Part shown: piece by piece, positions 45,974 through 55,419 of the stretch
Numbering within the stretch: position 1 is the stretch's first letter
How the letters are laid out: each line of letters starts with the position of its first letter
Source of the DNA: Gemmatimonadota bacterium
GTDB taxonomy: Bacteria; Gemmatimonadota; Gemmatimonadetes; Longimicrobiales; Gaopeijiaceae
Direction of reading: 5' to 3'
Assembly (NCBI GenBank): GCA_016209885.1
Contig: JACQVF010000020.1
Span: 1 to 64,000, forward strand
Length of the DNA: 64,000 nt
Made by a program: the position numbers and the translations under genes
The notes under the pieces: model-generated
Told to the model about the DNA's origin: nothing
Database searches by the model: none
Seen by the model: only the letters and a program-made list of their open reading frames with translations

Positions 45974-47061
45974 GCGAATGGCCGACGGCCCGAGCCGCGG
46001 TCCTGCTGCTCAACTTCGGCGAGCCCGAGGTCGCCGAGGAGCACACCGTCGTCCCCTACCTTGAACGGATCTTCTCGGCCAACGCCGAGCTGGACGACGA
46101 GTTGCCCGAAACGGAACGCCGCGCCCGCAGCCGTATGCTCGCGGAGCGGCGCGCAGCCGGGCTCGTGGAGGAGTACCGCACGATCGGCGGCTCGCCGCTG
46201 AACCGGCAGGCGCAGGCGCAGGCGCGGGCGCTGGAGGAGGAGCTCGAGCGGCGCGGCCATCGGGTCCGGTGTTACGTGGGCATGCAGTTCACGGATCCTC
46301 TCATCGACGATGCGGCGCGCTGCGCAATCCAGGATCAGCCCGAACGGGTGATCGCACTTCCCACGTACCCGCTCTGTGGGCCGTCGACCACGCTGGCGGC
46401 GCTCCGCTCGTTGCAGGCAGCCCTGCACGCCCTCGGCGCCCGCGTACCGGTCCACGAGGTCACCGGCTGGCATCGCCATCCGGATTACATCCGGGTGCGC
46501 GCGGACGCCATCCGCCGCGTGCTCGAGGAGGCGCGAGCCGCGCAGCCCGGGCGCCGGACGCTGCTCGTCTTTTCCGCCCACGGTACGCCGCTCAAGTACC
46601 TGCAGGCTGGCAGCCGCTATGACGAGTATGTACACGACTGCTGCCGCCTCGTGGCCGCCGAGCTCGGGCTCCCCGAGTACGCGATCGGATATCAGAACCA
46701 CGGGGCGCGGGGAATCCAGTGGACGCAGCCGGAAATCGGTGAGGTCATCCGCACGGCAAAGGCGGACGCCGTCGTCGTCGACGCCATCAGTTTCATGCAC
46801 GAGCAATCGGAGACGCTGTCCGAACTGGACGTGGAGCTGAAAGAAGCCGCGGAGGCGGCCGGACTCGCCTTCTATCGGGTTCCTGTGCCCCACGACGATC
46901 CCCGCTTCGCCGCGGTGCTCGCGGACCTGGCCGAGCCGTTTCTGGAGGGGACCTCCGCCGCGCGACTCGGGCTACGATCCTGCGCGTGCCGCACACACTC
47001 AGGCGCCCTCTGCCTGAACCGCTGCGTGGATGGACCCGGCGCACAAGACGCCGTGCCCTGA
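45970..47061 (+). CDS. hemH: Ferrochelatase with C-terminal cysteine cluster
   Basis: 363 residues; inserts iron into a porphyrin. Motifs: AVLLLNFGEPE, EEYRTIGGSPLNRQAQAQA, TYPLCGPSTTL, the catalytic-site LLVFSAHGTPLKY (His) and DAISFMHEQSETLSELD (Glu). The C-terminal 25 residues contain CACRTHSGALCLNRC: four cysteines that could ligate a 2Fe-2S cluster, as in some bacterial and all animal ferrochelatases. Whether the substrate is protoporphyrin IX or coproporphyrin III is not determined; hemE directly upstream but no hemG/hemY/hemQ in view. Confidence 0.92.
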   Translation: MSEWPTARAAVLLLNFGEPEVAEEHTVVPYLERIFSANAELDDELPETERRARSRMLAERRAAGLVEEYRTIGGSPLNRQAQAQARALEEELERRGHRVRCYVGMQFTDPLIDDAARCAIQDQPERVIALPTYPLCGPSTTLAALRSLQAALHALGARVPVHEVTGWHRHPDYIRVRADAIRRVLEEARAAQPGRRTLLVFSAHGTPLKYLQAGSRYDEYVHDCCRLVAAELGLPEYAIGYQNHGARGIQWTQPEIGEVIRTAKADAVVVDAISFMHEQSETLSELDVELKEAAEAAGLAFYRVPVPHDDPRFAAVLADLAEPFLEGTSAARLGLRSCACRTHSGALCLNRCVDGPGAQDAVP

Positions 47062-47081
47062 TCCGTGGCGGCCATGGCCGC

Positions 47082-47939
47082 ATGAACACGAAACAGACTC
47101 TGATGGAGCGGCTCCGCGACGACCGCCCGCTCGTCGCCCTCGAGCTGAGGCCGCCCCGTACCGGCCTCTCTTCCGAGGACAGCATGGACCTGTGGATCGA
47201 CATGTATCATGCGGTGCGCGGCCTGGCCAGCCAGGACACCGTGGTCTTCCTCACCGACAACGCCGTGGGCGAGGCGGAGGAGGAGAACCTGTATCACGCC
47301 ACGGCCAACCTCGGCGGAGACGCAAACCTGTCGCGGGTCGTGCCGTTCCTGACGTGCAAGCACTCCCTGGATTACTGCCTCATGTACTCGGCGCGCGCCG
47401 CCTCCCAGGGGCTCGAGGCGCTCATCGTCCTGGGTGGCGACCGCTCCGTCGGCCCGCCGCGCTGCGTCCCGCACGCCTACGTGCTCCGGAAGCTGATTCG
47501 CCAGCGAGTGCCGTCGCTGCGGTTGGGAGGTTGGGCCAACCCCCACGCGAACCCCGACAAGCAGGTAGACTACATCCTGGACGAGAACTTTGAAGCGGAC
47601 TTCTTCCTGACGCAGGTCGTGTCCCACCATCAGTTGGGCCTCGTGGAACGCTTTCTGAACAACCTGCAGCGTCGAGGCGTATCCTGCCCCGCCACCTTCG
47701 GTGTCTTCCTCTACCGGAGCGCGAATCTGGCAACGCTGGAGAGGTTGAGGCGCTTCTTTCCGGTGCCTGCCCGGGAGATCGCGGAGGAGTTCAGCGCCGG
47801 TCTCTCCGCCGAAGAGATCTGCGCCCGGACGATCCGCGCGCTGCGGACCCTCGGAGTGAACAAAACCTACGTGAGCAACCTCGGCGTTCGCACGGTGCAG
47901 GAGCGGTATCACAGGCTGCTGGAAGCGCTGGAAGGATGA
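47082..47939 (+). CDS. metF: Methylenetetrahydrofolate reductase-like protein
   Basis: 285 residues, TIM barrel of the MetF family. Recognisable segments: LVALELRPPRTGLSSEDSM (N-terminal strand, with RPPR instead of the usual FFPPK), VFLTDNAVGE, VVPFLTCKHSLDYCLM (folate/FAD side), EALIVLGGD (FAD), GGWANPH and DFFLTQVV. It would reduce 5,10-methylene- to 5-methyl-tetrahydrofolate. The departures from canonical MetF suggest a paralogue, so the exact reaction is less certain. ATG 47082 lies 20 bases after hemH. Confidence 0.75.
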   Translation: MNTKQTLMERLRDDRPLVALELRPPRTGLSSEDSMDLWIDMYHAVRGLASQDTVVFLTDNAVGEAEEENLYHATANLGGDANLSRVVPFLTCKHSLDYCLMYSARAASQGLEALIVLGGDRSVGPPRCVPHAYVLRKLIRQRVPSLRLGGWANPHANPDKQVDYILDENFEADFFLTQVVSHHQLGLVERFLNNLQRRGVSCPATFGVFLYRSANLATLERLRRFFPVPAREIAEEFSAGLSAEEICARTIRALRTLGVNKTYVSNLGVRTVQERYHRLLEALEG

Positions 47940-48022
47940 TGTCCGCCTGATGGATTGGGCAAAGCGGCCGGCGCGATCGGCTGCCTGACCGGTATCCTTC
48001 ACCAGGAACGGAGCGCCTCGCC

Positions 48023-49414
48023 ATGACGGACGCGACGAACGGGTTCGCCACCGAAACACCATCGGGGCACGACCGCAACGGCCGCCTGGTCCGACGCCTG
48101 GGCGTCTGGAGCGCCGCGGCGGTCCTGGTGGGATCTACCATCGGCAGCGGCATCTTCCGCGTCCCCAGCGTCGCCGCTGCGCAGGTGGACAGCCTGGGCG
48201 CCTTTGCCCTCGTGTGGATGGTCGGCGCGGCCCTCAGCCTCTTTGGCGCACTCACGCTGGCGGAGCTGGCTGCCCTCTTCCCCCATTCCGGCGGGATCTA
48301 CGTCTTCCTCCGCGAAGGCTACGGACCGCTCCCCGCGTTCCTCTTCGGCTGGACGCGCCTCGTCGTCCTCCACCCCGCCTCCATCGGCGCCATCGCCATG
48401 ATCTTTGCCGCCTACGTCGGCGCGTTCCTGCCCCTCGAAGACGTGCACGTGCGTATCATCGCCGCCTCGGTCATCGCTGCCCTCGCTGCGGCGAACTACC
48501 GCTCCGTAGGCTGGGGCGCCGCAATCCAGAACGCATCCACCGCCGCCAAGGTCCTCTCCCTCGGCGGCCTCGCCCTCCTCGCCCTGGCGATGGGCGATGC
48601 CGGCGCAGGCGCGTTCGCACAACCGCCCACCCTCGCACCTTCGAGCTGGACCGGCTTCGGAATCGCCCTCGTCGCAGTCCTATGGACCTATGACGGCTGG
48701 GCCGACCTCACCTACATGGCCGGGGAGGTGAAGAATCCGACCCGCACCCTGCCCCGCGCCCTCATCGGCGGAGTCCTCGCCGTCGTCCTCGTCTACCTCG
48801 CCGTCAACGCCGCATACCTCTACGTCCTCCCCATGGACGCCGTGGCCGCCTCCGATATGGTGGCCGCCGATGCCACCGCCACTATCTTCGGACAGCCCGG
48901 ACGCTCCGTCGCCGCCGCACTCGTCATGCTCTCCACCTTCGGCGCCATCAACGGCACCCTCATGACCGGACCCCGCATCTTCTACGCTATGGCCGATGAC
49001 AACCTCTTCTTTCGCCGCGTCGCCGCCGTGCACCCGCGATTCCGCACCCCCCACATAGCCATCATCCTCGCCGCCGCACTCGGGATCGGCTACGTATCCA
49101 TCCGTACCTTCGAGCAGCTCGCCGCCGCCTTCGTCCTCGGCATCTGGCCGTTCTACGCCCTCGCCGTCGGCGCCGTCTTCCGCCTCCGCCGACGCCGCGA
49201 GCTACAGCCACCTTACCGCACCCCCGGCTACCCCCTCGTCCCCATCCTCTTCCTGCTCTCCGCCATCGCCATCCTGGCGAACGCCCTCGTCGAGCAGCCT
49301 GGCTCCACCCTCCTCGGCTTCGCTATCATCCTCGCCGGCATCCCGGTCTACTACGCTCGCCGAGCCTACCTCCGCCGTCACTCTGCGCAGAAGCTCACGG
49401 AGCTCGCACCGTGA
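48023..49414 (+). CDS. APC-family amino acid permease
   Basis: 463 residues with 12 predicted membrane helices. The TM1 motif VLVGSTIGSGIFRVPS and the TM6-7 region ALVAVLWTYDGWADLTYMAGEVKNP are hallmarks of the amino acid-polyamine-organocation superfamily (LAT/YkfD-like). TM8 has the GxxNGxxxTGPRIFYAMA pattern. Substrate unknown. It follows metF by 83 bases, possibly as an independent unit; GGAG lies nine bases before the start. Confidence 0.88.
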   Translation: MTDATNGFATETPSGHDRNGRLVRRLGVWSAAAVLVGSTIGSGIFRVPSVAAAQVDSLGAFALVWMVGAALSLFGALTLAELAALFPHSGGIYVFLREGYGPLPAFLFGWTRLVVLHPASIGAIAMIFAAYVGAFLPLEDVHVRIIAASVIAALAAANYRSVGWGAAIQNASTAAKVLSLGGLALLALAMGDAGAGAFAQPPTLAPSSWTGFGIALVAVLWTYDGWADLTYMAGEVKNPTRTLPRALIGGVLAVVLVYLAVNAAYLYVLPMDAVAASDMVAADATATIFGQPGRSVAAALVMLSTFGAINGTLMTGPRIFYAMADDNLFFRRVAAVHPRFRTPHIAIILAAALGIGYVSIRTFEQLAAAFVLGIWPFYALAVGAVFRLRRRRELQPPYRTPGYPLVPILFLLSAIAILANALVEQPGSTLLGFAIILAGIPVYYARRAYLRRHSAQKLTELAP

Positions 49415-49598
49415 TCACCCACGGCCCCCGCGTGGCGTCCCTCCCAGCTTCGTGTGGAGCACCCTGATCTGTCCGCCCGCCTTGACAGAACGACGCAGCT
49501 TCCTCCATTATAAGGGCCAGAAACGTCCGGAAGGTGTCACCTTCGTCGATCCCCGAGCGGGTGTAAGTCGATTTTGGGCTTTCTCTTAGGCGGGAGCG

Positions 49599-49604
49599 TA
49601 TACA
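49599..49604 (+). promoter_or_regulatory. Possible -10 element of a leaderless transcript
   Basis: TATACA ends four bases before the ATG at 49608, and no Shine-Dalgarno precedes the start. A -10 at this distance places the transcription start at or near the A of ATG, the arrangement of leaderless mRNAs. The -35 (TTGGGC at 49574-49579) is poor and spaced 19 bases. Confidence 0.35.
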
Positions 49605-49607
49605 ACA

Positions 49608-50687
49608 ATGGATACCAGCTCGATCGCACTGAAGCGGCGCATGAACGAGCGGCTCGAGCAACTGCGGTGGACGCTGGCCGAGCTGGCGGAGAAGACGAGC
49701 GAGAACTACCGCAACGTGCACCGTTGGTTGCGGGAGGACGTGAAGGTACCGGCGGACTTCGTGGCGCGGTTTGTGGAGGTGGTGCCGGTCAGTGCGGATT
49801 GGTTGCTGACGGGTGAGGGCACGCTGGAGCCGATTCCGCCCTCGAGTGCGGAGATGGCGTTGGAGCAGATCGCGCAGATTGTGGATCGATTGCGCCCGGG
49901 CACGTCGGGTCGGGGGTTCCTGGAGAGCGTGATCAACAGCAGTCTCGACGGGATTCTCGCGTTCGATCCGGAGTACCGCTACACGGTGTGGAACACGGCG
50001 ATGGAGAGGATTTCCGGGATGAGTGCCTTTGGGGTTCTGGGGCGGCCTGCCTTCGAGCTGTTTCCGTTCCTGCGGGAGATCGGCGAGGACAAGTACTTCG
50101 AGGCGGTGCTGCGGGGCGAGGCGGTGATTGCCCGGGACCGTCCATTCTGGGTGGCGGAGTCGAAGCGGGAGGGTTGGTACGAGGCGTATTACTCGCCGTT
50201 GCGGAATGGGACGGGCGACATCGTGGGAGGGCTTGGCGTGGTGCGGGACATCACGGAACGCAAGGTCTCGGAGCAGAATCTGCGGGACAGCGAGGAGCGC
50301 TACCGTCGCCTGGTGGAGCAGTCGCCGGACGGTGTGCTGGTGCACGTGGAGGGCCGGATCGCGTATGCGAACCCGGCGGCGGCGCGAATCCTGCATGCGT
50401 CGGGGCCGGAGGCGGTCATGGGGCGGTGGATTCTGGACATCGTGCATCCCGAGGACCGGCCGGCGTCAGAGCGGCGTATTCGGCGTGTACTCGAGGACCG
50501 TGTCCCTGTGGGCCCGTTGCTGCTGCGGGTGGTTCGTCTGGACGGTCGCGAGATCACCATCGAGCTGGCGGCGGCGCGGGTTTCGTACATGGGGAAGGCG
50601 GCGAGCCAGGTCGTCTTCCGGCGAGTGCGGGCGAAGCGCGGGGTGCGCCGTGGGTCGGCACCTCGGCGCAGGGAGAGAGCGGACTAA
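49608..50687 (+). CDS. HTH-PAS-PAS sensory regulator without output domain
   Basis: 359 residues. An N-terminal XRE/CI-repressor-like helix-turn-helix (about 1-70: TLAELAEKTSENYRNVHRWL..., ending SADWLLTGEGT) is followed by two PAS domains: about 103-215 (ESVINSSLDGILAFDPEYRYTVWNTAMERISGM, PAC-like EAYYSPLRNGTGDIVGGLGVVRDITERK) and about 225-335 (RLVEQSPDGVLVHVEGRIAYANPAAARIL). There is no kinase, GGDEF, EAL or AAA+ domain; the tail is basic (RVRAKRGVRRGSAPRRRERAD). Predicted ligand- or redox-sensing transcription factor. Ligand and target unknown. Stands alone, with a possible leaderless start. Confidence 0.8.
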   Translation: MDTSSIALKRRMNERLEQLRWTLAELAEKTSENYRNVHRWLREDVKVPADFVARFVEVVPVSADWLLTGEGTLEPIPPSSAEMALEQIAQIVDRLRPGTSGRGFLESVINSSLDGILAFDPEYRYTVWNTAMERISGMSAFGVLGRPAFELFPFLREIGEDKYFEAVLRGEAVIARDRPFWVAESKREGWYEAYYSPLRNGTGDIVGGLGVVRDITERKVSEQNLRDSEERYRRLVEQSPDGVLVHVEGRIAYANPAAARILHASGPEAVMGRWILDIVHPEDRPASERRIRRVLEDRVPVGPLLLRVVRLDGREITIELAAARVSYMGKAASQVVFRRVRAKRGVRRGSAPRRRERAD

Positions 50688-50843
50688 CTTCGCGGCCGTA
50701 CCCTCTCCGTCGACGCGGCCCCGGGGTTCCCCCCCACACTGCAGACTGAGGGTAGGCTTCCCTGCTCGATCAGTGAGAACGCGCTGAGACGCTGTCCGGG
50801 AAGCCGCGCCGGCTCGCAGGGCCGCGAGACTCGCGGCCGTTGC

Positions 50844-51731
50844 TTACGCCGTGGATGGAGGCGTCAGCTCTGGCCTCACGAGGATGGCGATTCCGTCCTC
50901 GTCGTGGGCGAGCCAGCCGTCCTCGATCTCTTCGCCGGCGTATCCGGCGCGCTCCACGCGCTCGCGGAGCCGCGCGACCGACGCGGCATCCGGGAGTTCG
51001 ATGGCGAAGTCGATGAGCCCCATTGCGCGCTCGAGGGCGCTCGGCCCGCCGCGGCTGTTCCAGATGTTCGTGCCCATGTGGTGGTGGTAGGCGCCGGCGG
51101 CGAAGAAGAGAGCGCCGGGATAGCGCCGCACTGTCACATCGAACCCCAGGATCTGGTGGTAGAAGCGCTCCGCGGCGCGGAGGTTGGAAACCTGGAGGTG
51201 GATGTGCCCCATGCGTGTTTGGGGGGGCAGTCCCATCCCGCGTGCGGCGTTGTCGGCGCTGGTGAGGAGGTCCGCCAGCTCGAGGGGGCGAGTCGTCATG
51301 TACAACTCCCCGTGCTCGCGCGACCAGCGCTCGCGCGGCCGGTCAGCGTAGAGCTCGATCCCGTTCCCCTCCGGGTCCGCCAAATAGATCGCTTCGCTGA
51401 CCGCGTGGTCCGACAGACCTTGGAGCGGCCAGCCGCGGTCCCGCAGCCGGAGGAACACGCGCGCCAGTTCGCGCCGGTCGGGCAGCAGGATCGCGAAATG
51501 GTAGAGACCCGTGGCGCCGCGCAGCCGAGAGGTCGCTGCGCGGTCCTCCGTGAGCATCACCAGGATCGGCCAGCCGGTCCTGGCCGTCAGGACCACGCGG
51601 TCTGGCCCCGTCACCCTCACCATAAGGCCAAGGGTGTCTCGGTAGAAGCGGAGGCAGCGCTCCAGATCTGCGACCCGGAGATGCACTCGGCCAATGCGGG
51701 TGGCCGCTGGAAGCCGGAATTCGTCAGCCAT
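50844..51731 (-). CDS. VOC-family protein, CatE-like ring-cleaving dioxygenase
   Basis: 295 residues with two glyoxalase/bleomycin-resistance (VOC) modules. Module 1: IGRVHLRVADLERCLRFYRDTLGL, LYHFAILLPDR, YLADPEGNGIELYADRP, giving a plausible His-His-Glu metal site. Module 2: MGHIHLQVSNLRAAERFYHQILGF, AYHHHMGTNIWNSRG, with EDGIAILVRP replacing the usual metal-binding Glu. The arrangement matches CatE/YwbC-type catechol 2,3-dioxygenase relatives in Gram-positive and other bacteria. Substrate unknown. Confidence 0.8.
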   Translation of the reverse strand: MADEFRLPAATRIGRVHLRVADLERCLRFYRDTLGLMVRVTGPDRVVLTARTGWPILVMLTEDRAATSRLRGATGLYHFAILLPDRRELARVFLRLRDRGWPLQGLSDHAVSEAIYLADPEGNGIELYADRPRERWSREHGELYMTTRPLELADLLTSADNAARGMGLPPQTRMGHIHLQVSNLRAAERFYHQILGFDVTVRRYPGALFFAAGAYHHHMGTNIWNSRGGPSALERAMGLIDFAIELPDAASVARLRERVERAGYAGEEIEDGWLAHDEDGIAILVRPELTPPSTA

Positions 51732-51876
51732 CTGCAGTCGCTCCCGAGTACTGCTCCCGACCAGAAGTGCCGTGGCACCGAGACCGTGATGCGTCCGGCT
51801 CGCAGGGGCGCCGAGGAGGAATAGCCGTGCGCTACTCCCATGAGTCGCAGGCCGTCGGGCGGCTCGTGAACGCGCC

Positions 51877-53337
51877 TCAACCCGAGACGCGCTCGGACGT
51901 GTCCAAGCCGACCTCGGCCTTCAGGAAGGCGTCCACCCACCAGAAGATGTCGTATCTCGCGATCGTCGACCTGAGCTTCCGCATCCGCGACCGGCGCTCT
52001 TCCGCCGACATGGTGAACGCCCGATAGATGGCATCGGAGACGCGGTAGACGTCGTAGGGATTGACCAGCAACGCCCCTTCTGCGAGCTGGGACGCCGCGC
52101 CGGCGAACTCACTCAGGATGAGCACCCCGGACTCGTCGATCCGGCACGCACAGTACTCCTTCGCCACCAGGTTCATCCCGTCCTTGAGCGGCGTGACAAG
52201 AGCGATCTCGGCGGCTCGGTAGTAAGCCAGGAGCTCGTTCCGCTCCCAGCTCCGATACACGTACTGGATCGGGATCCACCCCGGCTGAGTGAACTCGCCG
52301 TTGATGCGGCCCACGAGCTGCTCGATCTCGGTCTTGAGGTCGTAGTACTCGGGGATCTCCTCCCGGCTCGGAACCACGACCTGCACGAGGGTGACCCGCT
52401 CCCGCAGCTCCGGAAAGCGAATGAGGGCGTGCCGGAACTCCTTCAGCTTGTCGGGGATCCCCTTCGTGTAGTCCAGCCGATCCACGCCGAGGATGAGCTG
52501 GCGGTCCGGCAGGTCCGCCCGCAGCTGCTGGCACCGGCGCGTCACGTCTTCCGAGGCCGCATCCCGCGCGAATGCCTGGAAGTCCATGGAGATGGGGAAC
52601 ACGCCCAGGCGCACCTTGCGGTCCCCGACGAGAGCCGTGAGCACGCGCCCCCGGCCCTCGATCTTCACGTTCTTCACAAGCGCCCGCAGGCAGTGAATGA
52701 AGTTCCGCCGGTCGCGCTGCGCCTGAAAACCAATGAGATCATAGTCGAGCAAGGCGGAGAGGATCGCCAGCCGCCACGGGAGCTTCACGTACAGGTCCAC
52801 AGGCGGAAACGGGATATGAAGGAAGAACCCCATGCGCGAGGAGATCCCCAGGCACCGCAGCTCGCAAGCCACGCTCATCAGGTGGTAGTCGTGGACCCAG
52901 ATGAGATCGTCGGGCCGGCTCGCCGCCGCGATCACCCGGGCGAACTTGCGGTTTACCGCCTCGTATGCCTTCCAGTATTCGGGATCGAAGGTGCAGAGCG
53001 TCTGGAAATCGTGGAAGAGCGGCCAGATGATTTCGTTGGAGAAGCCATAGTAGAAGTTGTCGCGCTCCTCCTCCGTCAGCGGCACCGGCCTTACCTGGTA
53101 CGGCGAGCGGCGGGTCGCCCGTTCGAGGATCTGCTCGATGTCGCCTTCGTCGGACTCCACGGAGCCGGGCCAGCCGATCCAGATTCCGCCCCGATCCCGG
53201 AGCACGGGCACCAGCGCTGTGACCAGGCCCCCGCTTCCGGGTTCGATCCGCCACTCGCCGCTCGCGTCCCGCTCGAGCACGAACGGCAGGCGGTTCGACG
53301 CTACGATCAGGCTCTTCTGCGGCCCAAGCGGCAGCAT
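51877..53337 (-). CDS. otsA: Trehalose-6-phosphate synthase
   Basis: 486 residues, GT20 family; makes trehalose-6-phosphate from UDP-glucose and glucose-6-phosphate. N-terminal [23 protein letters not shown]; central WVHDYHLM and FFLHIPFP; donor-site [30 protein letters not shown], and C-terminal [19 protein letters not shown] and [16 protein letters not shown] 53337 is 15 bases after the mscS stop. In one operon with mscS and otsB. Confidence 0.95.
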   Translation of the reverse strand: MLPLGPQKSLIVASNRLPFVLERDASGEWRIEPGSGGLVTALVPVLRDRGGIWIGWPGSVESDEGDIEQILERATRRSPYQVRPVPLTEEERDNFYYGFSNEIIWPLFHDFQTLCTFDPEYWKAYEAVNRKFARVIAAASRPDDLIWVHDYHLMSVACELRCLGISSRMGFFLHIPFPPVDLYVKLPWRLAILSALLDYDLIGFQAQRDRRNFIHCLRALVKNVKIEGRGRVLTALVGDRKVRLGVFPISMDFQAFARDAASEDVTRRCQQLRADLPDRQLILGVDRLDYTKGIPDKLKEFRHALIRFPELRERVTLVQVVVPSREEIPEYYDLKTEIEQLVGRINGEFTQPGWIPIQYVYRSWERNELLAYYRAAEIALVTPLKDGMNLVAKEYCACRIDESGVLILSEFAGAASQLAEGALLVNPYDVYRVSDAIYRAFTMSAEERRSRMRKLRSTIARYDIFWWVDAFLKAEVGLDTSERVSG

Positions 53338-53352
53338 CCGGTCCCTCGCGGC

Positions 53353-54438
53353 TCAGGCGGAACCAACGGCCGATGCCGTCCCCGGCATCGACTGCCTATG
53401 GACATACACCGTTTGGGTGGGATACGCAAACTCGATACCTTCGGCCGCGCAGCGTCGGATCAGCGCAAGATTGATCGCCTGCTGAACGTCCATGTAGACG
53501 TTGTACTCGGGCACCAGAACGTAGTAGACGACCTCGAAGTTGAGGGACGAGTCCGCCAGCTCCTTGAAATGGGCCCGGTCAAACCGCGTCCGTTCCTGCG
53601 CCTCCACGATCTCGCGGACCATCCCGGGAACCCGCGCAAGGCGCTCTGCGGGCGTCGCGTAGACGACGCCGAAGGTGAAGACAACCCGGCGCTCGTGCAT
53701 GCGCCTGAAGTTCCGGATACGACTGGCCAGCAGGTCTGAGTTCGAGAACACAAGTTGCTCGCCGGAGAGGGCGCGTACCCGCGTGGTCTTCAGGCCTATG
53801 TGCTCGACGGTGCCCATGAGATTGCCCACCACGATGAAGTCGCCCAGCACGAAGGGCCTGTCCAGCACGATGGACAGCGAGGCGAAGAGATCGCCGAGGA
53901 TGTTCTGGACGGCAAGCGCCACAGCGACGCCGCCGATGCCCAAGCCCGTCACCAGCGCAGTGACGTCGATACCCAAGTTGTCGAGGGCCAGGAGAAGGAT
54001 CAGGGACCAGAGGACCAGTCTCGCCACGAAGCCCAGGGCGTTGAGTGTTGTGACGGCAGCGGGATCCTCCGGGAGCTCCCGCCGTCCGTGACGGCGCACC
54101 AGGAAGGTGATCGCCGCATTGCCCCAGATCGCGCCCTGGACGAAGAGCCCCACGATCACCGCCTTGCGCAGCAGGCCCTCGACGGCCGCCGGAAGTACGA
54201 GGATCAGCGCCCCCAGGTATATGGCGAGAAGGAGGAACAGAAAGCCCTGGGTCGCCTTGAGGAGCACGGTAACGAGGTCGTCCAGTGCGGTATCCGTCCG
54301 CTGAGCGAGCCGCGCGATCCCTCGTATGAGCTGGCGCGTCACCAGTCGGGTGGCCACAAAGCCCGCCACGGCCGCAGCCAGGGCCGTGAGCCACGCGCTC
54401 AGCGGATTGCCATAGATGTTCTGCCGAAGGAACTCCAT
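53353..54438 (-). CDS. MscS-family mechanosensitive channel
   Basis: 361 residues with about four membrane helices. The pore-lining and beta-domain signature is complete: TALVTGLGIGGVAVALAVQNILGDLFASLSIVLDRPFVLGDFIVVG, then the FSNSDLLASRIRNFRR segment and the alpha-beta C-terminal domain. These channels open at high membrane tension and release osmolytes on hypo-osmotic shock. ATG 54438 shares its A with the otsB stop (TGATG), so translation is coupled to trehalose-phosphatase. Embedded between otsB and otsA. Confidence 0.92.
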   Translation of the reverse strand: MEFLRQNIYGNPLSAWLTALAAAVAGFVATRLVTRQLIRGIARLAQRTDTALDDLVTVLLKATQGFLFLLLAIYLGALILVLPAAVEGLLRKAVIVGLFVQGAIWGNAAITFLVRRHGRRELPEDPAAVTTLNALGFVARLVLWSLILLLALDNLGIDVTALVTGLGIGGVAVALAVQNILGDLFASLSIVLDRPFVLGDFIVVGNLMGTVEHIGLKTTRVRALSGEQLVFSNSDLLASRIRNFRRMHERRVVFTFGVVYATPAERLARVPGMVREIVEAQERTRFDRAHFKELADSSLNFEVVYYVLVPEYNVYMDVQQAINLALIRRCAAEGIEFAYPTQTVYVHRQSMPGTASAVGSA

Positions 54439-55226
54439 CAGTGTCCTCCACACGCAACGTGCCAGCGCCGCAGGAACTCGAGAAGCTCCTCCGGGGGCCG
54501 GATCCAGAGTTGTGCCTGGGTGGGTCGCAGCGCCTCGCGGACCAGTACCCCGAGCCCCCGCCCCCGGATCGCGCGGAACGCGTCTTCATCCGTGAGATCG
54601 TCACCGAGGTAGGCAGCGACCGGCGAACCGATCTCCGCGAGCACCGTCTCGACTGCCACGCCCTTGTCGCGCCCGGGCGGCCGCAGCTCGACTCCGCCAT
54701 CGAACTCGTGGATCTCCAGTCCGCCGTCGCCCACGGCATGCGCCCACGCCTCGAGCGCCGTCCGGCGCAGCGCTTCGATCGCCGGCGGTGCGAGCCCGCG
54801 CCAGTGAAGCGCGACGCTCGCTGGCTTGCGTTCCGTACGCGCCTCGAGGCCGCGGTCCCGGAGCGCCACGGCTGCCCGGTCGAGTCCGATACGGGCGCGG
54901 TCGCCGAGGTCGGCGATCCGGTATGTCCCGTCCCGCAGCCGCCGCTCCCATCCGTGACACCCCCAGACCTCCGGCGCTGGATCCACGTCGAGCAGTCGCA
55001 GCAGGTCCTCCACGGCCCGGCCGCTGATCACAACCACCCGCGTGTGGCCGGCGGCGTCAATGGCGCTGAGCGCCTGGCGAACGCCCGGATAGGGGACCGC
55101 AGCGCTTCGCTCCTCCTGCAAGGGCGCCAGCGTGCCATCATAGTCCAGGAGCAGCGCGCGGCGCTGCCCCTCCTTGGCCCGGGCGAAGAAGGCCGGAAGG
55201 TCGAGCCGCGGATCGAGAATCTCCAA
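54438..55226 (-). CDS. otsB: Trehalose-6-phosphate phosphatase
   Basis: 262 residues, HAD superfamily. Motif I LLLDYDGTLAPLQEER (nucleophile Asp), motif II VVVISGR, and motif IV AYLGDDLTDEDAFRAI. Removes phosphate from trehalose-6-phosphate to give trehalose. No ATG is available near the conserved start; TTG 55226 with GGAGGGG eight bases upstream is chosen. First gene of an otsB-mscS-otsA operon. Confidence 0.9.
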   Translation of the reverse strand: MEILDPRLDLPAFFARAKEGQRRALLLDYDGTLAPLQEERSAAVPYPGVRQALSAIDAAGHTRVVVISGRAVEDLLRLLDVDPAPEVWGCHGWERRLRDGTYRIADLGDRARIGLDRAAVALRDRGLEARTERKPASVALHWRGLAPPAIEALRRTALEAWAHAVGDGGLEIHEFDGGVELRPPGRDKGVAVETVLAEIGSPVAAYLGDDLTDEDAFRAIRGRGLGVLVREALRPTQAQLWIRPPEELLEFLRRWHVACGGH

Positions 55227-55384
55227 CGTTGGCGCCCCTCCGCGTCCTCGAGCCTAGCCTGGGAGGTCGCTGAGGAAGTACGTGTGCCGGCCGCGTACTC
55301 CAGCTTGCGCGCGGCAGGAGTGGGCCAAACTTGGCGCCGAACCAAACAGCGCCGCAACCCGCGGCACCCGCGGCAACCCGACCC
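55227..55384. other. Divergent region between otsB and the glnA promoter
   Basis: No gene is supported. I could not identify a convincing minus-strand promoter for the osmotic-stress operon; a weak TAGGCT -10-like element lies near 55255 without a clear -35. Confidence 0.3.
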
Positions 55385-55413
55385 TTGACAACAGGAATCG
55401 GTGCCTCTATGAT
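55385..55413 (+). promoter_or_regulatory. Strong sigma-70 type promoter upstream of glnA
   Basis: TTGACA (55385-55390), a 17-base spacer and TATGAT (55408-55413): full -35 consensus and five of six at -10. Transcription would begin near 55420, leaving about 160 bases before the glnA start. Confidence 0.7.
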
Positions 55414-55419
55414 CGCGCG

